A stretch of DNA of 64,000 nucleotides. Origin: Microbacterium sorbitolivorans. GTDB taxonomy: Bacteria > Actinomycetota > Actinomycetes > Actinomycetales > Microbacteriaceae. Shown piece after piece: positions 47,684 through 59,546 of the stretch. Both the position numbers and the translations under genes were made by a program. Location of the stretch: assembly GCF_003327285.1 (NCBI RefSeq), contig NZ_KZ848473.1, forward strand, positions 248,001 through 312,000. The letters run 5' to 3'. The notes under the pieces were generated by a model. It saw nothing but the letters and a program-made list of their open reading frames with translations. It had not been told where the DNA came from and did no database searches. Position 1 is the first letter of the stretch. Each line of letters opens with the position of its first letter.

Positions 47684-49540
47684 ATGGCCGACGACCTGCC
47701 GTACAAGCCGGCGCCGGGGGAGATCCCGACGAACCCGGGCGTCTACCGCTTCCGCGGCGACGACGACCGGGTGCTGTACGTGGGCAAAGCCAAGAACCTG
47801 CGCCAGCGGCTCTCGAACTACTTCGCGCCGCTCGAGACGCTCCACGAGCGCACCCGGCGCATGGTGCTCACGGCGACGCGGGTCGACTGGACGGTCGTGC
47901 CGACCGACGTCGACTCGCTGCAGCTCGAGTATCAGTGGATCAAGCAGTACAACCCGCCGTTCAACGTCAAGTACCGCGACGACAAGTCGTACCCGTTCCT
48001 CGCGATCACGCTGGCCGACGAGGCGCCGCGCGTGATGATGACCCGCAACCGCAAGATCCGCGGGGCGAAGTACTTCGGGCCCTACCCGAAGGTGTGGGCG
48101 GTGCGCGACACGATCGACCTCATGCTCAAGGTCTTCCCGATCCGCACCTGCAACGACGCGCAGTACCGGCGGGCGATGCAGACGGGTAAGCCGTGCTTCC
48201 CCGGCCAGATCGGCAAGTGCGGCGGGCCGTGCTCGATGACGGTGTCGATCGAGGAGCATCGCAAGATCGTCGACGACTTCATCGCCTTCATGCAGGGCGG
48301 CGACGAGCGGTTCACGATCGAGCTGACGACGCGCATGAAGGCGGCCGCGGCGGCGCTCGACTTCGAGCAGGCGGCCATCTACCGCGACAAGCTCGAGTCG
48401 ATCGACGCGGTGCTGACGAAGAGCGCGCTCGTGCTGCCCGATAGCGAAGACGCCGACCTGTTCGGCATCGTCGGCGACGAGCTCGATGCGGCCGTGCACC
48501 ACTTCATCATCCGCGGCGGCCGCGTGCGCGGCGCGAGCAGCCACATCGTCGAGAAGGAGCTCGACCTGACGAACGGCGAGCTCGTCGACCAGGTGCTCCA
48601 GCGCACCTACGGCGACGCGAAGGGATCCGACATCCCGCGCCGGGTGCTGGTGCCCGAGGCCCCCGCGACGAAGGCCGAGCTCGAGGAGTTCCTGAGCGAG
48701 CGGCGCGGCACGCGCGTCGAGATCGCCGACGCGCTGCGCGGCCAGCGCGCCGAGCTCATGCGCAACGCGACCCTCAACGCCCAGCAGGCCCTCGTGCGCC
48801 ACAAGTCGCAGCGCACGAGCGACTACTCGACCCGCACGCAGGCCCTCGCCGACCTGCAGGAGGCGCTCGGCATGCCCGACGCCCCGCTGCGCATCGAGTG
48901 CTACGACATCTCGCACCTGCAGGGCACGAACGTCGTCGGGTCGATGGTGGTCTTCGAGGACGGCCTGCCACGTAAAGACCAGTACCGTGCGTTCGGCATC
49001 GCCGAGACGACCGACGACACCGACAGCATCTACCAGGTGCTCTCGCGCCGGCTCGCGCGGCTCGACGAGTCCGGCGATCCGGAACAGACCGGGAAGCCGC
49101 GCTTCTCGTACCCGCCGCAGCTCCTGCTCGTCGACGGCGGCCAGCCGCAGGTCAACGCGGCGGCGCGCGCCCTGGCCGAGTCGGGCCACACCGAGATCGC
49201 GCTCGCGGGCATCGCGAAGAGGCTCGAGGAGCTCTGGCTGCCGGGCGACGATTTCCCTGTCATCCTGCCGCGCACCTCCGAGGCGCTCTACCTCGTGCAG
49301 CGCCTGCGCGACGAGGCCCACCGCTTCGCGATCACGCACCAGCGCGCGAGGCGCAAGCGCGACATCCGCACGGTGCTCTCGGAGATCCCGGGGCTGGGGG
49401 AGTCGCGCATCAAGGCGCTCCTCAAACACTTCGGATCCGTCGCGGCGCTGCGCGAGGCGACCGCGGATCAGATCCAGGAGCTCCCCGGCATCGGGCCGAA
49501 GCTCGCCCAGACGATCTTCATGCACCTCGCACGGGGCTGA
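47684..49540 (+). CDS. uvrC: Excinuclease ABC subunit C
   Basis: The 618-residue nuclease has the GIY-YIG domain G-V-Y-R-F-R-G and [11 protein letters not shown] near 18-41. The UVR motif is near 205-240 and the RNase H-like C-terminal nuclease has Y-D-I-S-H-L-Q-G. A helix-hairpin-helix end reads I-P-G-L-G-E-S-R and L-P-G-I-G-P-K. It cuts both sides of the lesion. It forms an operon with uvrA. Confidence 0.97.
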   Translation: MADDLPYKPAPGEIPTNPGVYRFRGDDDRVLYVGKAKNLRQRLSNYFAPLETLHERTRRMVLTATRVDWTVVPTDVDSLQLEYQWIKQYNPPFNVKYRDDKSYPFLAITLADEAPRVMMTRNRKIRGAKYFGPYPKVWAVRDTIDLMLKVFPIRTCNDAQYRRAMQTGKPCFPGQIGKCGGPCSMTVSIEEHRKIVDDFIAFMQGGDERFTIELTTRMKAAAAALDFEQAAIYRDKLESIDAVLTKSALVLPDSEDADLFGIVGDELDAAVHHFIIRGGRVRGASSHIVEKELDLTNGELVDQVLQRTYGDAKGSDIPRRVLVPEAPATKAELEEFLSERRGTRVEIADALRGQRAELMRNATLNAQQALVRHKSQRTSDYSTRTQALADLQEALGMPDAPLRIECYDISHLQGTNVVGSMVVFEDGLPRKDQYRAFGIAETTDDTDSIYQVLSRRLARLDESGDPEQTGKPRFSYPPQLLLVDGGQPQVNAAARALAESGHTEIALAGIAKRLEELWLPGDDFPVILPRTSEALYLVQRLRDEAHRFAITHQRARRKRDIRTVLSEIPGLGESRIKALLKHFGSVAALREATADQIQELPGIGPKLAQTIFMHLARG

Positions 49541-49562
49541 GAGGCGCGATAGTGTGGCTAGC

Positions 49563-50441
49563 GTGAGCGGCACCGTACAGACCCAGGGCGAGGTTTTGAT
49601 CGTCACCGGCATGTCCGGTGCCGGGCGTTCGACGGCGGCCGATGCGCTCGAAGATCACGGCTGGTACGTCGTCGACAACCTGCCGCCGCAGATGCTCCGG
49701 CCCCTGCTCGAGCTCGCGGGCCGCATCGACGGCAAGCTCCCGCGCATCGCGGCGGTCGTCGACGTGCGAGGCGGCGAGATGTTCGCCGATCTCGCCCAGA
49801 TCGTGCACCAGCTCCGCGAGGCCAATAACCTCCGCATCGTGTTCCTCGACGCCTCGGATGATGCCCTCGTGCGCCGCTTCGAGCAGGTGCGCCGCCCGCA
49901 CCCGCTGCAGGCCGACGGCACGCTTCTCGACGGGATCCACGAGGAGCGCCGGCTGGTGCAGGCGATCCGCGATCGCAGCGACGTCACGATCGACACCTCC
50001 GACCTCAACGTGCACCAGCTCGCGAACCGCATCTCCGACCTCGTGCTGGAGGAGGGCGCCCCCCGCCACCGCACGACGATCCTGAGCTTCGGCTTCAAAT
50101 ATGGGCTCCCGGTCGACGCCGACCTCGTCGCCGATATGCGCTTCCTCCCGAACCCGTTCTGGATCGACGAGCTGCGATCGCTGTCGGGCGAGGATCAAGC
50201 GGTGAGCGATTACGTGCTCGCGCAGGACGGCGCGGAGGAGTTCCTCGACGCGTACGTCGCGGCGCTGCGGCCGATCCTCGCGGGGTATCAGCGCGAGAAC
50301 AAGAGCCACTCAATGATCGCCATCGGCTGCACCGGCGGGAAGCACCGCTCGGTCGCTATGGCACTCGCGCTCGGGGAGCGACTGGCCGCCGAATCCGACC
50401 TCCGCGTGCGGGTCAGGCACCGCGATCTCGGGCGCGAATAG
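49563..50441 (+). CDS. rapZ: RNase adapter RapZ-family nucleotide-binding protein
   Basis: The 292-residue protein has a P-loop variant G-M-S-G-A-G-R-S-T (16-24), Y-V-V-D-N-L-P-P and the C-terminal sensing domain F-G-F-K-Y-G-L-P near 178-185. I-G-C-T-G-G-K-H-R-S near 256-265 is also conserved. In enterobacteria RapZ controls glucosamine-6-phosphate synthase; the actinobacterial role is less clear. TAGTGT (49550-49555) lies seven bases before GTG 49563. whiA follows but yvcK, often placed between, is absent. Confidence 0.93.
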   Translation: MSGTVQTQGEVLIVTGMSGAGRSTAADALEDHGWYVVDNLPPQMLRPLLELAGRIDGKLPRIAAVVDVRGGEMFADLAQIVHQLREANNLRIVFLDASDDALVRRFEQVRRPHPLQADGTLLDGIHEERRLVQAIRDRSDVTIDTSDLNVHQLANRISDLVLEEGAPRHRTTILSFGFKYGLPVDADLVADMRFLPNPFWIDELRSLSGEDQAVSDYVLAQDGAEEFLDAYVAALRPILAGYQRENKSHSMIAIGCTGGKHRSVAMALALGERLAAESDLRVRVRHRDLGRE

Positions 50442-50556
50442 CGTCATTCATACCGTTCTCCGCTGGGAGTTCTGCCACGGTTTTTGTGGGCATCGGCCGG
50501 TAGGCTTAATGGCCCGCTCCCGTTGGAGCGCACACGATTTTTGAGTGAGGAGTTCC

Positions 50557-51537
50557 GTGGCACTGACTGCCGAAGTGAAGGCTGAGCTGATCTCTGTCCG
50601 CGATCCGCGACCGACTGTTCGGGTTGCCGAGACGACCGCGCTTTTGCGCTTCGCCGGTGGCCTGCATTCGATCGCGGGTCGGGTCGCCGTCGAGGCCGAG
50701 GTCGATGACCGTCGGCTCGCGATCCGCACGGCGCGCGACATCGCCGAGATCTACGGGGTGCGCCCCGAGCTCGCGCACATCCAGGCTTCTGGTGCCCGCG
50801 AGGGCGAGCGCTTCGCCGTTCGCGTCGTGCACGGCGGCGAGCAGCTCGCCCGCCAGACGGGGCTGCTCGACCAGCGTCGCCGCCCCGTGCGCGGTCTTCC
50901 GAACCGCCTGACGACCGGCAACGCCGACGACCTCGCCGCCATCTGGCGCGGCGCGTTCCTCGCGAGTGGATCCGTGTCGGAGCCCGGCCGTTCGGCGTCG
51001 CTCGACGTCGCCTGCCCGTCGGGCGAGGCGGGCATGGCGCTCGTCGGTGCCGCGCACCGCATCGGGATCCAGGCGAAGCAGCGCGAGGTGCGCGGCGTTC
51101 CGCGCGTCGTGATCCGCGACTCGGAGGCGATCCGCTCGATGCTCCTCGCGATGGGCGCCAAGCAGGCCGCCGCGAGCTGGGACGAGATGCGCCAGCGCCG
51201 CGAGGTGCGCGCGGGCGTGAACCGCCTCGTGAACTTCGACGACGCCAACCTCCGCCGCTCGGCGCAGGCGGCCGTCGCCGCGTGCGCCCGCGTGGAGCGC
51301 GCGCTCGAGATCCTCGGCGAGGACGTGCCCGATCACCTCAAGCAGGCGGGCGAGCTGCGCCTGTCGCACCGCGACGCCAGCCTCGACGAGCTCGGCCAGC
51401 ACGCCGAGCCGCCGCTGACGAAGGACGCGGTCGCCGGCCGGATCCGCCGCCTGCTCGCGATGGCGGACAAGCGGGCCGCCGCTCTCGACATCCCGGGTAC
51501 CGAATCGGCCGTGCCGGTGGAGGACGCCGCAAAGTAG
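50557..51537 (+). CDS. whiA: WhiA, sporulation/cell-division DNA-binding regulator
   Basis: The 326-residue protein begins [10 protein letters not shown] and has a LAGLIDADG-like N-terminal part with [11 protein letters not shown]. The C-terminal helix-turn-helix has [24 protein letters not shown] precedes GTG 50557. In non-sporulating actinobacteria it still regulates division genes. A TAGGCT box near 50500 may be its promoter. Confidence 0.96.
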   Translation: MALTAEVKAELISVRDPRPTVRVAETTALLRFAGGLHSIAGRVAVEAEVDDRRLAIRTARDIAEIYGVRPELAHIQASGAREGERFAVRVVHGGEQLARQTGLLDQRRRPVRGLPNRLTTGNADDLAAIWRGAFLASGSVSEPGRSASLDVACPSGEAGMALVGAAHRIGIQAKQREVRGVPRVVIRDSEAIRSMLLAMGAKQAAASWDEMRQRREVRAGVNRLVNFDDANLRRSAQAAVAACARVERALEILGEDVPDHLKQAGELRLSHRDASLDELGQHAEPPLTKDAVAGRIRRLLAMADKRAAALDIPGTESAVPVEDAAK

Positions 51538-51651
51538 GCGGTCACGCGGCGTCATTCGTGTGCGCCGCGACGCCGTACTTTCAGTAGGATGGGATTGTCC
51601 GCTCGGATCGCGAGGTGCGATGCCGAGAACCCGGCAAAGAGAGAAGGCATG

Positions 51652-52278
51652 ATGGCCACGTACACTCTTCCCGAACTCAGCTACGACTACGGTGCGCTCG
51701 AGCCGCACATCAGCGGTCGCATCATGGAGCTGCACCACTCGAAGCACCACGCTGCTTACGTCGGTGGCGCGAACACGGCCCTCGAGCAGCTCGCTGAGGC
51801 TCGTTCGACGGGCAACTTCGGCTCGATCAACAAGCTCGAGAAGGACCTCGCCTTCAACCTGGGCGGACACACGAACCACTCGATCTTCTGGACGAACCTG
51901 ACCCCCGAGGGCCAGGAGCGTCCGGAAGGCGAGATTGCTGCTGCGATCGAAGAGCACTTCGGATCGTTCGAGGGCTTCCAGGGTCAGTTCAACGCTGCCG
52001 CCCTGGGCATCCAGGGCTCCGGCTGGGCCGGTCTGTTCTGGGACTCGATCGGTGAGAACCTCATCATCCAGCAGTTCTTCGACCAGCAGTCGCAGTTCGC
52101 TGCCGGCACTGTGCCGATTCTGCTGCTCGACATGTGGGAGCACGCGTTCTACCTCGACTACCAGAACGTCAAGGCTGACTATGTCAAGGCCTTCTGGAAC
52201 ATCGTGAACTGGGACAACGTTGCCGAGCGCCTGGCGACGGCCCGCGAGAAGACCTCGGGCCTGCTGATCGCACGCTGA
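51652..52278 (+). CDS. sodA: Superoxide dismutase, Mn/Fe type
   Basis: The 208-residue enzyme has metal ligands in M-E-L-H-H-S-K-H-H (first His near 27), N-H-S-I-F-W and [19 protein letters not shown] is the usual spacer. It removes superoxide in the cytoplasm. Two consecutive ATG occur; the second (51652) has better spacing from GAGAAGG. The TAGGAT at about 51586-51591 may be the promoter. A terminator follows. Confidence 0.96.
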   Translation: MATYTLPELSYDYGALEPHISGRIMELHHSKHHAAYVGGANTALEQLAEARSTGNFGSINKLEKDLAFNLGGHTNHSIFWTNLTPEGQERPEGEIAAAIEEHFGSFEGFQGQFNAAALGIQGSGWAGLFWDSIGENLIIQQFFDQQSQFAAGTVPILLLDMWEHAFYLDYQNVKADYVKAFWNIVNWDNVAERLATAREKTSGLLIAR

Positions 52279-52283
52279 CGCGA

Positions 52284-52320
52284 CACCGGGCCCGACGAGT
52301 GCGGTTCTGAGGGCCCGGTG
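52284..52320 (+). terminator. Terminator of sodA
   Basis: CACCGGGCCC (52284-52293) pairs with GGGCCCGGTG (52311-52320) just after the sodA stop. Confidence 0.75.
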
Positions 52321-52339
52321 CTTCCTCATCAACCCATAA

Positions 52340-53386
<1,047 letters not shown>

Positions 53387-53411
53387 GCTCGCACCCTCAT
53401 CACTGATGACC

Positions 53412-53457
53412 GAACGCCCGTCCGCGCCCGCGACATGTCGCGGCCGGGCGGGCGTTC
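53412..53457 (+). terminator. Stem-loop between gap and pgk
   Basis: GAACGCCCG (53412-53420) pairs with CGGGCGTTC (53449-53457), and an inner CCGCGACATGTCGCGG palindrome strengthens it. No T-run follows, so it may be a partial terminator or RNA-processing site that sets gap above pgk. Confidence 0.55.
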
Positions 53458-53480
53458 CGCATAGATAGATAGGTGTACCC

Positions 53481-54685
<1,205 letters not shown>

Positions 54686-54695
<10 letters not shown>

Positions 54696-55474
54696 CCCGT
54701 ACCCCGCTGATCGCGGGCAACTGGAAGATGAACCTCGACCACCTGCAGGCGGTCGCTCTCGTGCAGAAGCTGCACTGGAGCCTGAAGGACGCCGACCACG
54801 ACTTCGACAGCGTCGACGTCACGGTCTTCCCGCCTTTCACCGACCTCCGCAGCGTGCAGACGCTCCTCGACGCCGACAAGATTCCCTTCGGCCTCGGCGC
54901 GCAGGACCTGTCGGTGCACGACTCGGGCGCCTACACGGGTGAGATCTCGGGTGCGTTCCTGTCGAAGCTCAGCGTCGGTTCGGTCATCATCGGCCACTCC
55001 GAGCGCCGCGACTACCACGCGGAGGACGACCAGGTCGTCGCCGCGAAGACGCAGGCCGCGCTGAAGAACGGCCTCGTGCCGGTCATCTGCGTGGGCGAGA
55101 CGAGCGAAGACCTCGAGAAGTTCGGCGCGAGCGCCGTTCCGGTGGGCCAGCTCGAGGTCGCCCTCGAGAACGTCCCGGCCGACGCCGAGATCGTCGTCGC
55201 GTACGAGCCCGTCTGGGCCATCGGATCCGGCCAGGCGGCCACCCCCGAGCAGGCGCAGGACGTCTGCCAGAAGCTCCGCGAGGTTATCCGCGCGAAGCTG
55301 GGCGACGACGCGGCCGACAAGACCCGCGTGCTCTACGGCGGATCCGTGAAGTCGGACAACATCGCGTCGTTCATGCGCGAGCCCGACATCGACGGCGCCC
55401 TCGTGGGCGGCGGCAGCCTCAAGGTTGACGAGTTCAGCTCGATCGTGCGCTTCAAGAGCCACGTCGGCGTCTGA
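54686..55474 (+). CDS. tpiA: Triosephosphate isomerase
   Basis: The 262-residue enzyme has G-N-W-K-M-N near 11-16, the catalytic His in G-H-S-E-R-R, and catalytic Glu174 in A-Y-E-P-V-W-A-I-G. ATG 54686 is chosen over GTG 54692 because GGAGG (54674-54678) is seven bases before it. The overlap with pgk implies coupled translation. Confidence 0.97.
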
Positions 55475-55483
55475 TGACACCCC

Positions 55484-55522
55484 GTGCGGCTCGCCGAACC
55501 CCAGCGGGTCGGCGAGCCGCAC
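55484..55522 (+). terminator. Terminator-like hairpin after tpiA
   Basis: GTGCGGCTCGCCGA (55484-55497) pairs perfectly with TCGGCGAGCCGCAC (55509-55522). No T-run follows. Confidence 0.7.
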
Positions 55523-55584
55523 AAACCCGATAGACTTGCTCCTTGTGCGGCCAGATCCGGTCGTACGACGGAAAGGCATCCCTC

Positions 55585-55839
55585 GTGCACATTCTCGAGA
55601 TCATTCTGCAGGTCCTGCTCGGCCTGACGAGCCTCCTGCTCACGCTGTTCATCCTCATGCACAAGGGCCGCGGTGGCGGCCTCTCCGACATGTTCGGTGG
55701 CGGCATGTCGCAGGCGATGAGCAGCTCGGGCTCCGCTGAGCGCACCTTGAACTACATCACCATCACGGTGTCGCTCGTGTGGTTCCTGTCGATCGTGGGC
55801 CTCGGCCTGATCACGAAGTTCCAGGTTCTGGGCGCCTGA
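55585..55839 (+). CDS. secG: Preprotein translocase subunit SecG
   Basis: The 84-residue protein has two membrane helices (about 3-24 and 55-75) around the conserved loop H-K-G-R-G-G-G-L-S-D-M-F-G-G-G. It assists the SecYE channel. GTG 55585 has GGAAAGG upstream and fits family length. A TAGACT box (55531-55536) is six bases before an in-frame GTG at 55543, which would add 14 residues if used. Confidence 0.92.
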   Translation: MHILEIILQVLLGLTSLLLTLFILMHKGRGGGLSDMFGGGMSQAMSSSGSAERTLNYITITVSLVWFLSIVGLGLITKFQVLGA

Positions 55840-56195
55840 TGGCTGGCCAGGGATCAACGGCGATCCGCGGCACGCGGATCGGTTCCGGCCCGATGGGCGA
55901 GGAAGACCACGGTCACCACGCCGAGCGCAAGGCCGTCGCCTACTGGGACGCCGAGGGCAACGAGATCGTCCGCTACTACGCGGCCGACGTTCCCGACGAG
56001 GAGATCCCGGCGACGGTCGATCACCCGCAGTCGGGCCTTCCGGCCGGTCGCGACCGAGACAACCCTCCCGTGCCCGAGAAGCTGCAGGCGTACAAGTCGC
56101 ACCTCGAGTACGTGAAGGAGCGGCGCACCGACGAGGAAGCCGAGACGCTCCTCGAGGAGGCGCTCACGAAGCTACGTGAGAAGCGCGGCGAGTAA
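55839..56195 (+). CDS. rbpA: RNA polymerase-binding protein RbpA
   Basis: The 118-residue protein has R-G-T-R-I-G near 10-15, the central beta-barrel region with V-A-Y-W-D-A-E-G-N-E and the C-terminal sigma-interacting helix segment Y-V-K-E-R-R-T-D-E-E-A-E. RbpA is restricted to actinobacteria and stabilises initiation complexes with the housekeeping sigma factor. Its ATG overlaps the secG stop by one base. Confidence 0.88.
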   Translation: MAGQGSTAIRGTRIGSGPMGEEDHGHHAERKAVAYWDAEGNEIVRYYAADVPDEEIPATVDHPQSGLPAGRDRDNPPVPEKLQAYKSHLEYVKERRTDEEAETLLEEALTKLREKRGE

Positions 56196-56218
56196 GGCCG
56201 CCGCTCATCAGACCACGA

Positions 56219-56252
56219 AGAAACGCCCTGTCCGATCGGACAGGGCGTTTCT
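56219..56252. terminator. Bidirectional terminator between rbpA and pgl
   Basis: A perfect 34-base palindrome centred on CCGATCGG, beginning AGAAACGCCC, lies between convergent genes. T-rich ends occur on both strands. Confidence 0.88.
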
Positions 56253-56264
56253 CATACCCGTGGC

Positions 56265-56990
56265 TCAGAGTCCGGCGGCGGCCTCGTCGAGGAACAGCAC
56301 GGTCTCGATCGAGCCCTCAGCCTGCGCCGCGGGGGCGTCCTGCGGGGCCGCGTTCGCGCGGATCTTCGTGACGGCCTCAGCCTTGTCGGCGCCCGCGACG
56401 ACCATCCAGACGCGCAGGGCGCCGTTGATGATCGGGAGCGTGAACGTCACGCGCTCGGGCGGCGGCTTGGGGGAGTTGCGGATCGGCAACACGGTCGCCT
56501 CGGTCGCGAGGATCTCGTCGCGTCCAGGGAAGAGCGACGCGATGTGCGCGTCCGGACCGACGCCGAGGAAGACGACGTCGAACGCCGGCGCGGCCGCGCC
56601 CTCCGGTGCGGCACCCGCGAGCTCGGCGGCGTAGGCCGCCGCGGCGTCGTCGAGGGATCCGTCCTCGATGCTCCAGGGCTCGTGGACGACGGCGCCCGCC
56701 AGCTGCGCGAGCGGCTCGCGCGCGGGCGTGATGTTGCGCTCGGCGGACTCGCGCTCGGTGAAGCGCTCGTCGCTGTACCAGAAGTGCACGCGCGACCAGT
56801 CGACCGCGCCCCGGCGGTCGTGGGCGGCGAGCACCTCGAGCACGGCGGATCCCATGGATCCGCCGGTCAGCGACACGTGCGCGTCGCGCTCGGCCGTAGC
56901 CGGCGCGAGCACGTCGATGAGGCGGGACGCGGCGACGGCCGCCAGCTCATTCTTGCTGGCGGCCGTCACCTCTTCGCGTGCGATGCTCAC
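56265..56990 (-). CDS. pgl: 6-phosphogluconolactonase
   Basis: The 241-residue protein has L-T-G-G-S-M-G, F-W-Y-S-D-E-R-F near 71-78, and V-V-F-L-G-V-G-P-D-A-H-I-A-S-L-F-P-G near 138-155. These match the NagB/Pgl fold. It hydrolyses the lactone made by Zwf. The GTG start overlaps the opcA stop (GTGA), and it is the last gene of the pentose-phosphate operon. Confidence 0.93.
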   Translation of the reverse strand: MSIAREEVTAASKNELAAVAASRLIDVLAPATAERDAHVSLTGGSMGSAVLEVLAAHDRRGAVDWSRVHFWYSDERFTERESAERNITPAREPLAQLAGAVVHEPWSIEDGSLDDAAAAYAAELAGAAPEGAAAPAFDVVFLGVGPDAHIASLFPGRDEILATEATVLPIRNSPKPPPERVTFTLPIINGALRVWMVVAGADKAEAVTKIRANAAPQDAPAAQAEGSIETVLFLDEAAAGL

Positions 56991-57922
56991 GCCGTCGCCT
57001 CGGGCAGCGCGCGCCACCCCTCGGTGATGACGCGGCCGTACAGGCGGTCGCCGTCGAGGCGTCGCAGCTCTTCCGCGATGCACTCGCGGAGCGAGCGGCG
57101 GGGGAGGAGCAGGTCGTGGTCCGGCTGACCGGGCTGCGTCAAGACCGCGTGCGAGTCGGTCTTGCGCTCGAGCACGATATCGCCCGACTCGCGGGTGAGG
57201 GTCACGGAACGCATGCCGTGTGCCCACTCCGCGGCGTCCTCGTTGCGCCACGTGACCGGTGCGTCGAGGGCCATGCCGAGCCACGCGGCGAGCAGGGCCG
57301 TCGACGGCGAGTCGGCGGCACCGCACACCTTGACGGCGGTGACCTTCTCGAACGGCGGCTGGTCGAGGACCGCGGCGAGGTGCTCGCGCCAGCGCGTCAG
57401 GCGCGTCCAGGCGAGGTCGGTGTCGCCGGGGCGATACGTCTCGTCGAGGCGGGCGAGGCGCTCGTCGGGGTTGCCGGCCGTCGACGAGTCGGTGATGCGT
57501 CGCTGGGCGATGCGTCCGAGCGGCGTGAGCGCCGGCGCCTCGGGGGCGTCGTCGCCGGGCCACCACGCGACGACGGGGGCGTCGGGAAGGAGGAGGCCCG
57601 TGACGAGCGACTCCGAGTTCTGCGCGGCCTCGCCGTAGGCGTGGAGGATGACGACCTCGCTCGCGCCGGCGTCGCCGCCCACGCGGATCTGCGCGTCGAG
57701 GCGGGGCTCGTCGGCGGCATGGGTCACGACGGCGATGACGCGCATGGGGTGCTCTCGCGACGCGTCGTTGGCGGCCTCGATGGCCTCCTCGACGGGGCGA
57801 TCGTCGGCCTTGATGATGAGCGTCAGCACGCGGCCGAGGGCGACGGCGCCGCCCTCTTCACGCAGGCTGACGAGCTTCTTCGCGACCTTGCTGACGGTCG
57901 TTTCGTTCAGATCGATGATCAC
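56987..57922 (-). CDS. opcA: Glucose-6-phosphate dehydrogenase assembly protein OpcA
   Basis: The 311-residue protein starts I-I-D-L-N-E-T-T-V-S-K-V and has V-V-A-W-W-P-G-D near 115-122 and a C-terminal L-Y-G-R-V-I-T-E-G. OpcA is required for activity of G6PDH in cyanobacteria and actinobacteria. GTG at 57920-57922 overlaps the zwf stop as GTGA; a longer upstream frame lies inside zwf and is ignored. Confidence 0.94.
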   Translation of the reverse strand: MIIDLNETTVSKVAKKLVSLREEGGAVALGRVLTLIIKADDRPVEEAIEAANDASREHPMRVIAVVTHAADEPRLDAQIRVGGDAGASEVVILHAYGEAAQNSESLVTGLLLPDAPVVAWWPGDDAPEAPALTPLGRIAQRRITDSSTAGNPDERLARLDETYRPGDTDLAWTRLTRWREHLAAVLDQPPFEKVTAVKVCGAADSPSTALLAAWLGMALDAPVTWRNEDAAEWAHGMRSVTLTRESGDIVLERKTDSHAVLTQPGQPDHDLLLPRRSLRECIAEELRRLDGDRLYGRVITEGWRALPEATA

Positions 57923-59466
57923 GGGCGCCTCCAGACGCGGCCATCCTGCGCGAGCAGGGCATCGGCGGATGCGGGGCCCCACGAGCCGGACTCGTACTGT
58001 TCGAGGGGCTCGTCGAGCGAGGCCCAGTACTTCTCGATGGGGTCGAGGATCCGCCACGAGAGCTCGACCTCCTCGTGACGCGGGAAGAGGGGCGGGTCGC
58101 CCAGCAGTACGTCGAGGATGAGGCGCTCATAGGCCTCGGGGCTCGCCTCGGTGAAGGCGTGGCCGTAGCCAAAGTCCATCGTGACGTCGCGCACGTGAGT
58201 GCCGTTGCCGGGCACCTTCGAGCCGAAGCGCAGGGTGACGCCCTCGTCGGGCTGAACGCGGATAACGAGCGCGTTCTGGCTGAGGTCCGACGACTGACCG
58301 CGCGAGAACAGGTGCGTCGGGGCCTCCTTGAAGACCACGGCGATCTCGGTCACGCGGCGGCCGAGGCGCTTGCCGGTGCGCACGTAGAACGGCACGCCGG
58401 CCCAGCGGCGCGTGTCGATCTCGAGCTTGATGGCGGCGTAGGTCTCGGTCTTCGACTGCGGATCCATGCCGTCTTCGTCGAGGAAGCCGGTGACCTTCTC
58501 GCCGCCCTGCCAGCCGCCGGCGTACTGGCCGCGCGCGGTCGCCTTCGAGAGGTCCTCGGGCAGCACGACCGCCTCGAGAACCTTCTCCTTCTCGGCACGC
58601 AGGTGCTCGGCGGAGAGGCTGATGGGCTCCTCCATGGCCGTCAGGGCGAGGAGCTGGAGGAGGTGGTTCTGGATGACGTCGCGGGCGGCGCCCACGCCGT
58701 CGTAGTAGCCGGCGCGGCCACCGACGCCGATGTCCTCGGCCATCGTGATCTGCACGTGGTCGATGTGGTTGCGGTTCCAGATCGGTTCGTACAGCTCGTT
58801 GGCGAAGCGCAGAGCGAGGATGTTCTGCACCGTCTCCTTGCCGAGGTAGTGGTCGATGCGGAAGATCGAGTCGCTCGGGAAGGCCGCCTCGAGCGAGTCG
58901 TTCAGCTCGCGGGCCGACTCGAGGTCGTGGCCGAACGGCTTCTCGATGACGACGCGGCGCCAGCGGTCACCGTCGGAGTTCTCGTCGACGAGGCCCGACT
59001 GCAGTAGCTGCTGGGCGACGACGTCGAAGGCCTTCGGCGGGATCGACAGGTAGAAAGCGTGGTTTCCCATGGTGCCGCGCTCGCGGTCGAGCGTGTCGAC
59101 CGTCTCGCGCAGGCGCGCATACGCGTCGGGGTCGTCGAACGTGCCCTGCACGAAGCGAATGCCCTGGGCGAGCTGCTGCCAGGTCTCCTCGCGGAACTCG
59201 GTGCGAGCGTTCTGCTCGACGGCGTCGTGGACGACCTGGGCAAAGTCTTGGTCTTCCCAGTCGCGGCGGGCGAAGCCGACCAGAGCGAAGCCGGGCGGCA
59301 GAAGGCCGCGGTTCGCGAGGTCGTAGACCGCGGGGAGGAGCTTCTTGCGGGCGAGGTCGCCTGTCACACCGAAGATGACGAGGGCGCTCGGGCCCGCGAT
59401 GCGATTCAGGCGACGATCGTCGCTATCGCGCAGCGGATTGTCGCCGCGCGTGATGGGAGCTGGCAT
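57919..59466 (-). CDS. zwf: Glucose-6-phosphate 1-dehydrogenase
   Basis: The 515-residue enzyme has I-F-G-V-T-G-D-L-A-R-K-K-L near 29-41 and the substrate motif R-I-D-H-Y-L-G-K-E-T near 195-204. It opens the oxidative pentose phosphate route and yields NADPH. ATG at 59464-59466 has GAAGGA upstream; a GTG four codons earlier is the alternative. Confidence 0.97.
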   Translation of the reverse strand: MPAPITRGDNPLRDSDDRRLNRIAGPSALVIFGVTGDLARKKLLPAVYDLANRGLLPPGFALVGFARRDWEDQDFAQVVHDAVEQNARTEFREETWQQLAQGIRFVQGTFDDPDAYARLRETVDTLDRERGTMGNHAFYLSIPPKAFDVVAQQLLQSGLVDENSDGDRWRRVVIEKPFGHDLESARELNDSLEAAFPSDSIFRIDHYLGKETVQNILALRFANELYEPIWNRNHIDHVQITMAEDIGVGGRAGYYDGVGAARDVIQNHLLQLLALTAMEEPISLSAEHLRAEKEKVLEAVVLPEDLSKATARGQYAGGWQGGEKVTGFLDEDGMDPQSKTETYAAIKLEIDTRRWAGVPFYVRTGKRLGRRVTEIAVVFKEAPTHLFSRGQSSDLSQNALVIRVQPDEGVTLRFGSKVPGNGTHVRDVTMDFGYGHAFTEASPEAYERLILDVLLGDPPLFPRHEEVELSWRILDPIEKYWASLDEPLEQYESGSWGPASADALLAQDGRVWRRP

Positions 59467-59501
59467 GGATTCCTTCACATCGCGTGGGGCTTATAGCCCA
59501 C

Positions 59502-59535
59502 ACCGGGCCCCTCGTACGTGGACGAGGGGCCCGGT
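59502..59535 (-). terminator. Stem-loop between tal and zwf
   Basis: ACCGGGCCCCTCGT (59502-59515) pairs with ACGAGGGGCCCGGT (59522-59535) around ACGTGG. It falls inside the tkt-tal-zwf-opcA-pgl series and lacks a clear T-run, so it probably lowers rather than stops transcription into zwf. Confidence 0.65.
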
Positions 59536-59546
59536 CACATTGGGAT

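Noticed and set aside
55543..55584. 14-residue longer SecG beginning at GTG 55543
   Set aside because: The extension is unlike SecG N-termini and GTG 55585 has a good ribosome site, although a -10 box six bases before 55543 keeps the alternative open.
56219..56252. Perfect 34-base palindrome as a possible recombination or insertion-sequence end
   Set aside because: It lies between convergent genes with T-rich ends and behaves as an ordinary bidirectional terminator.
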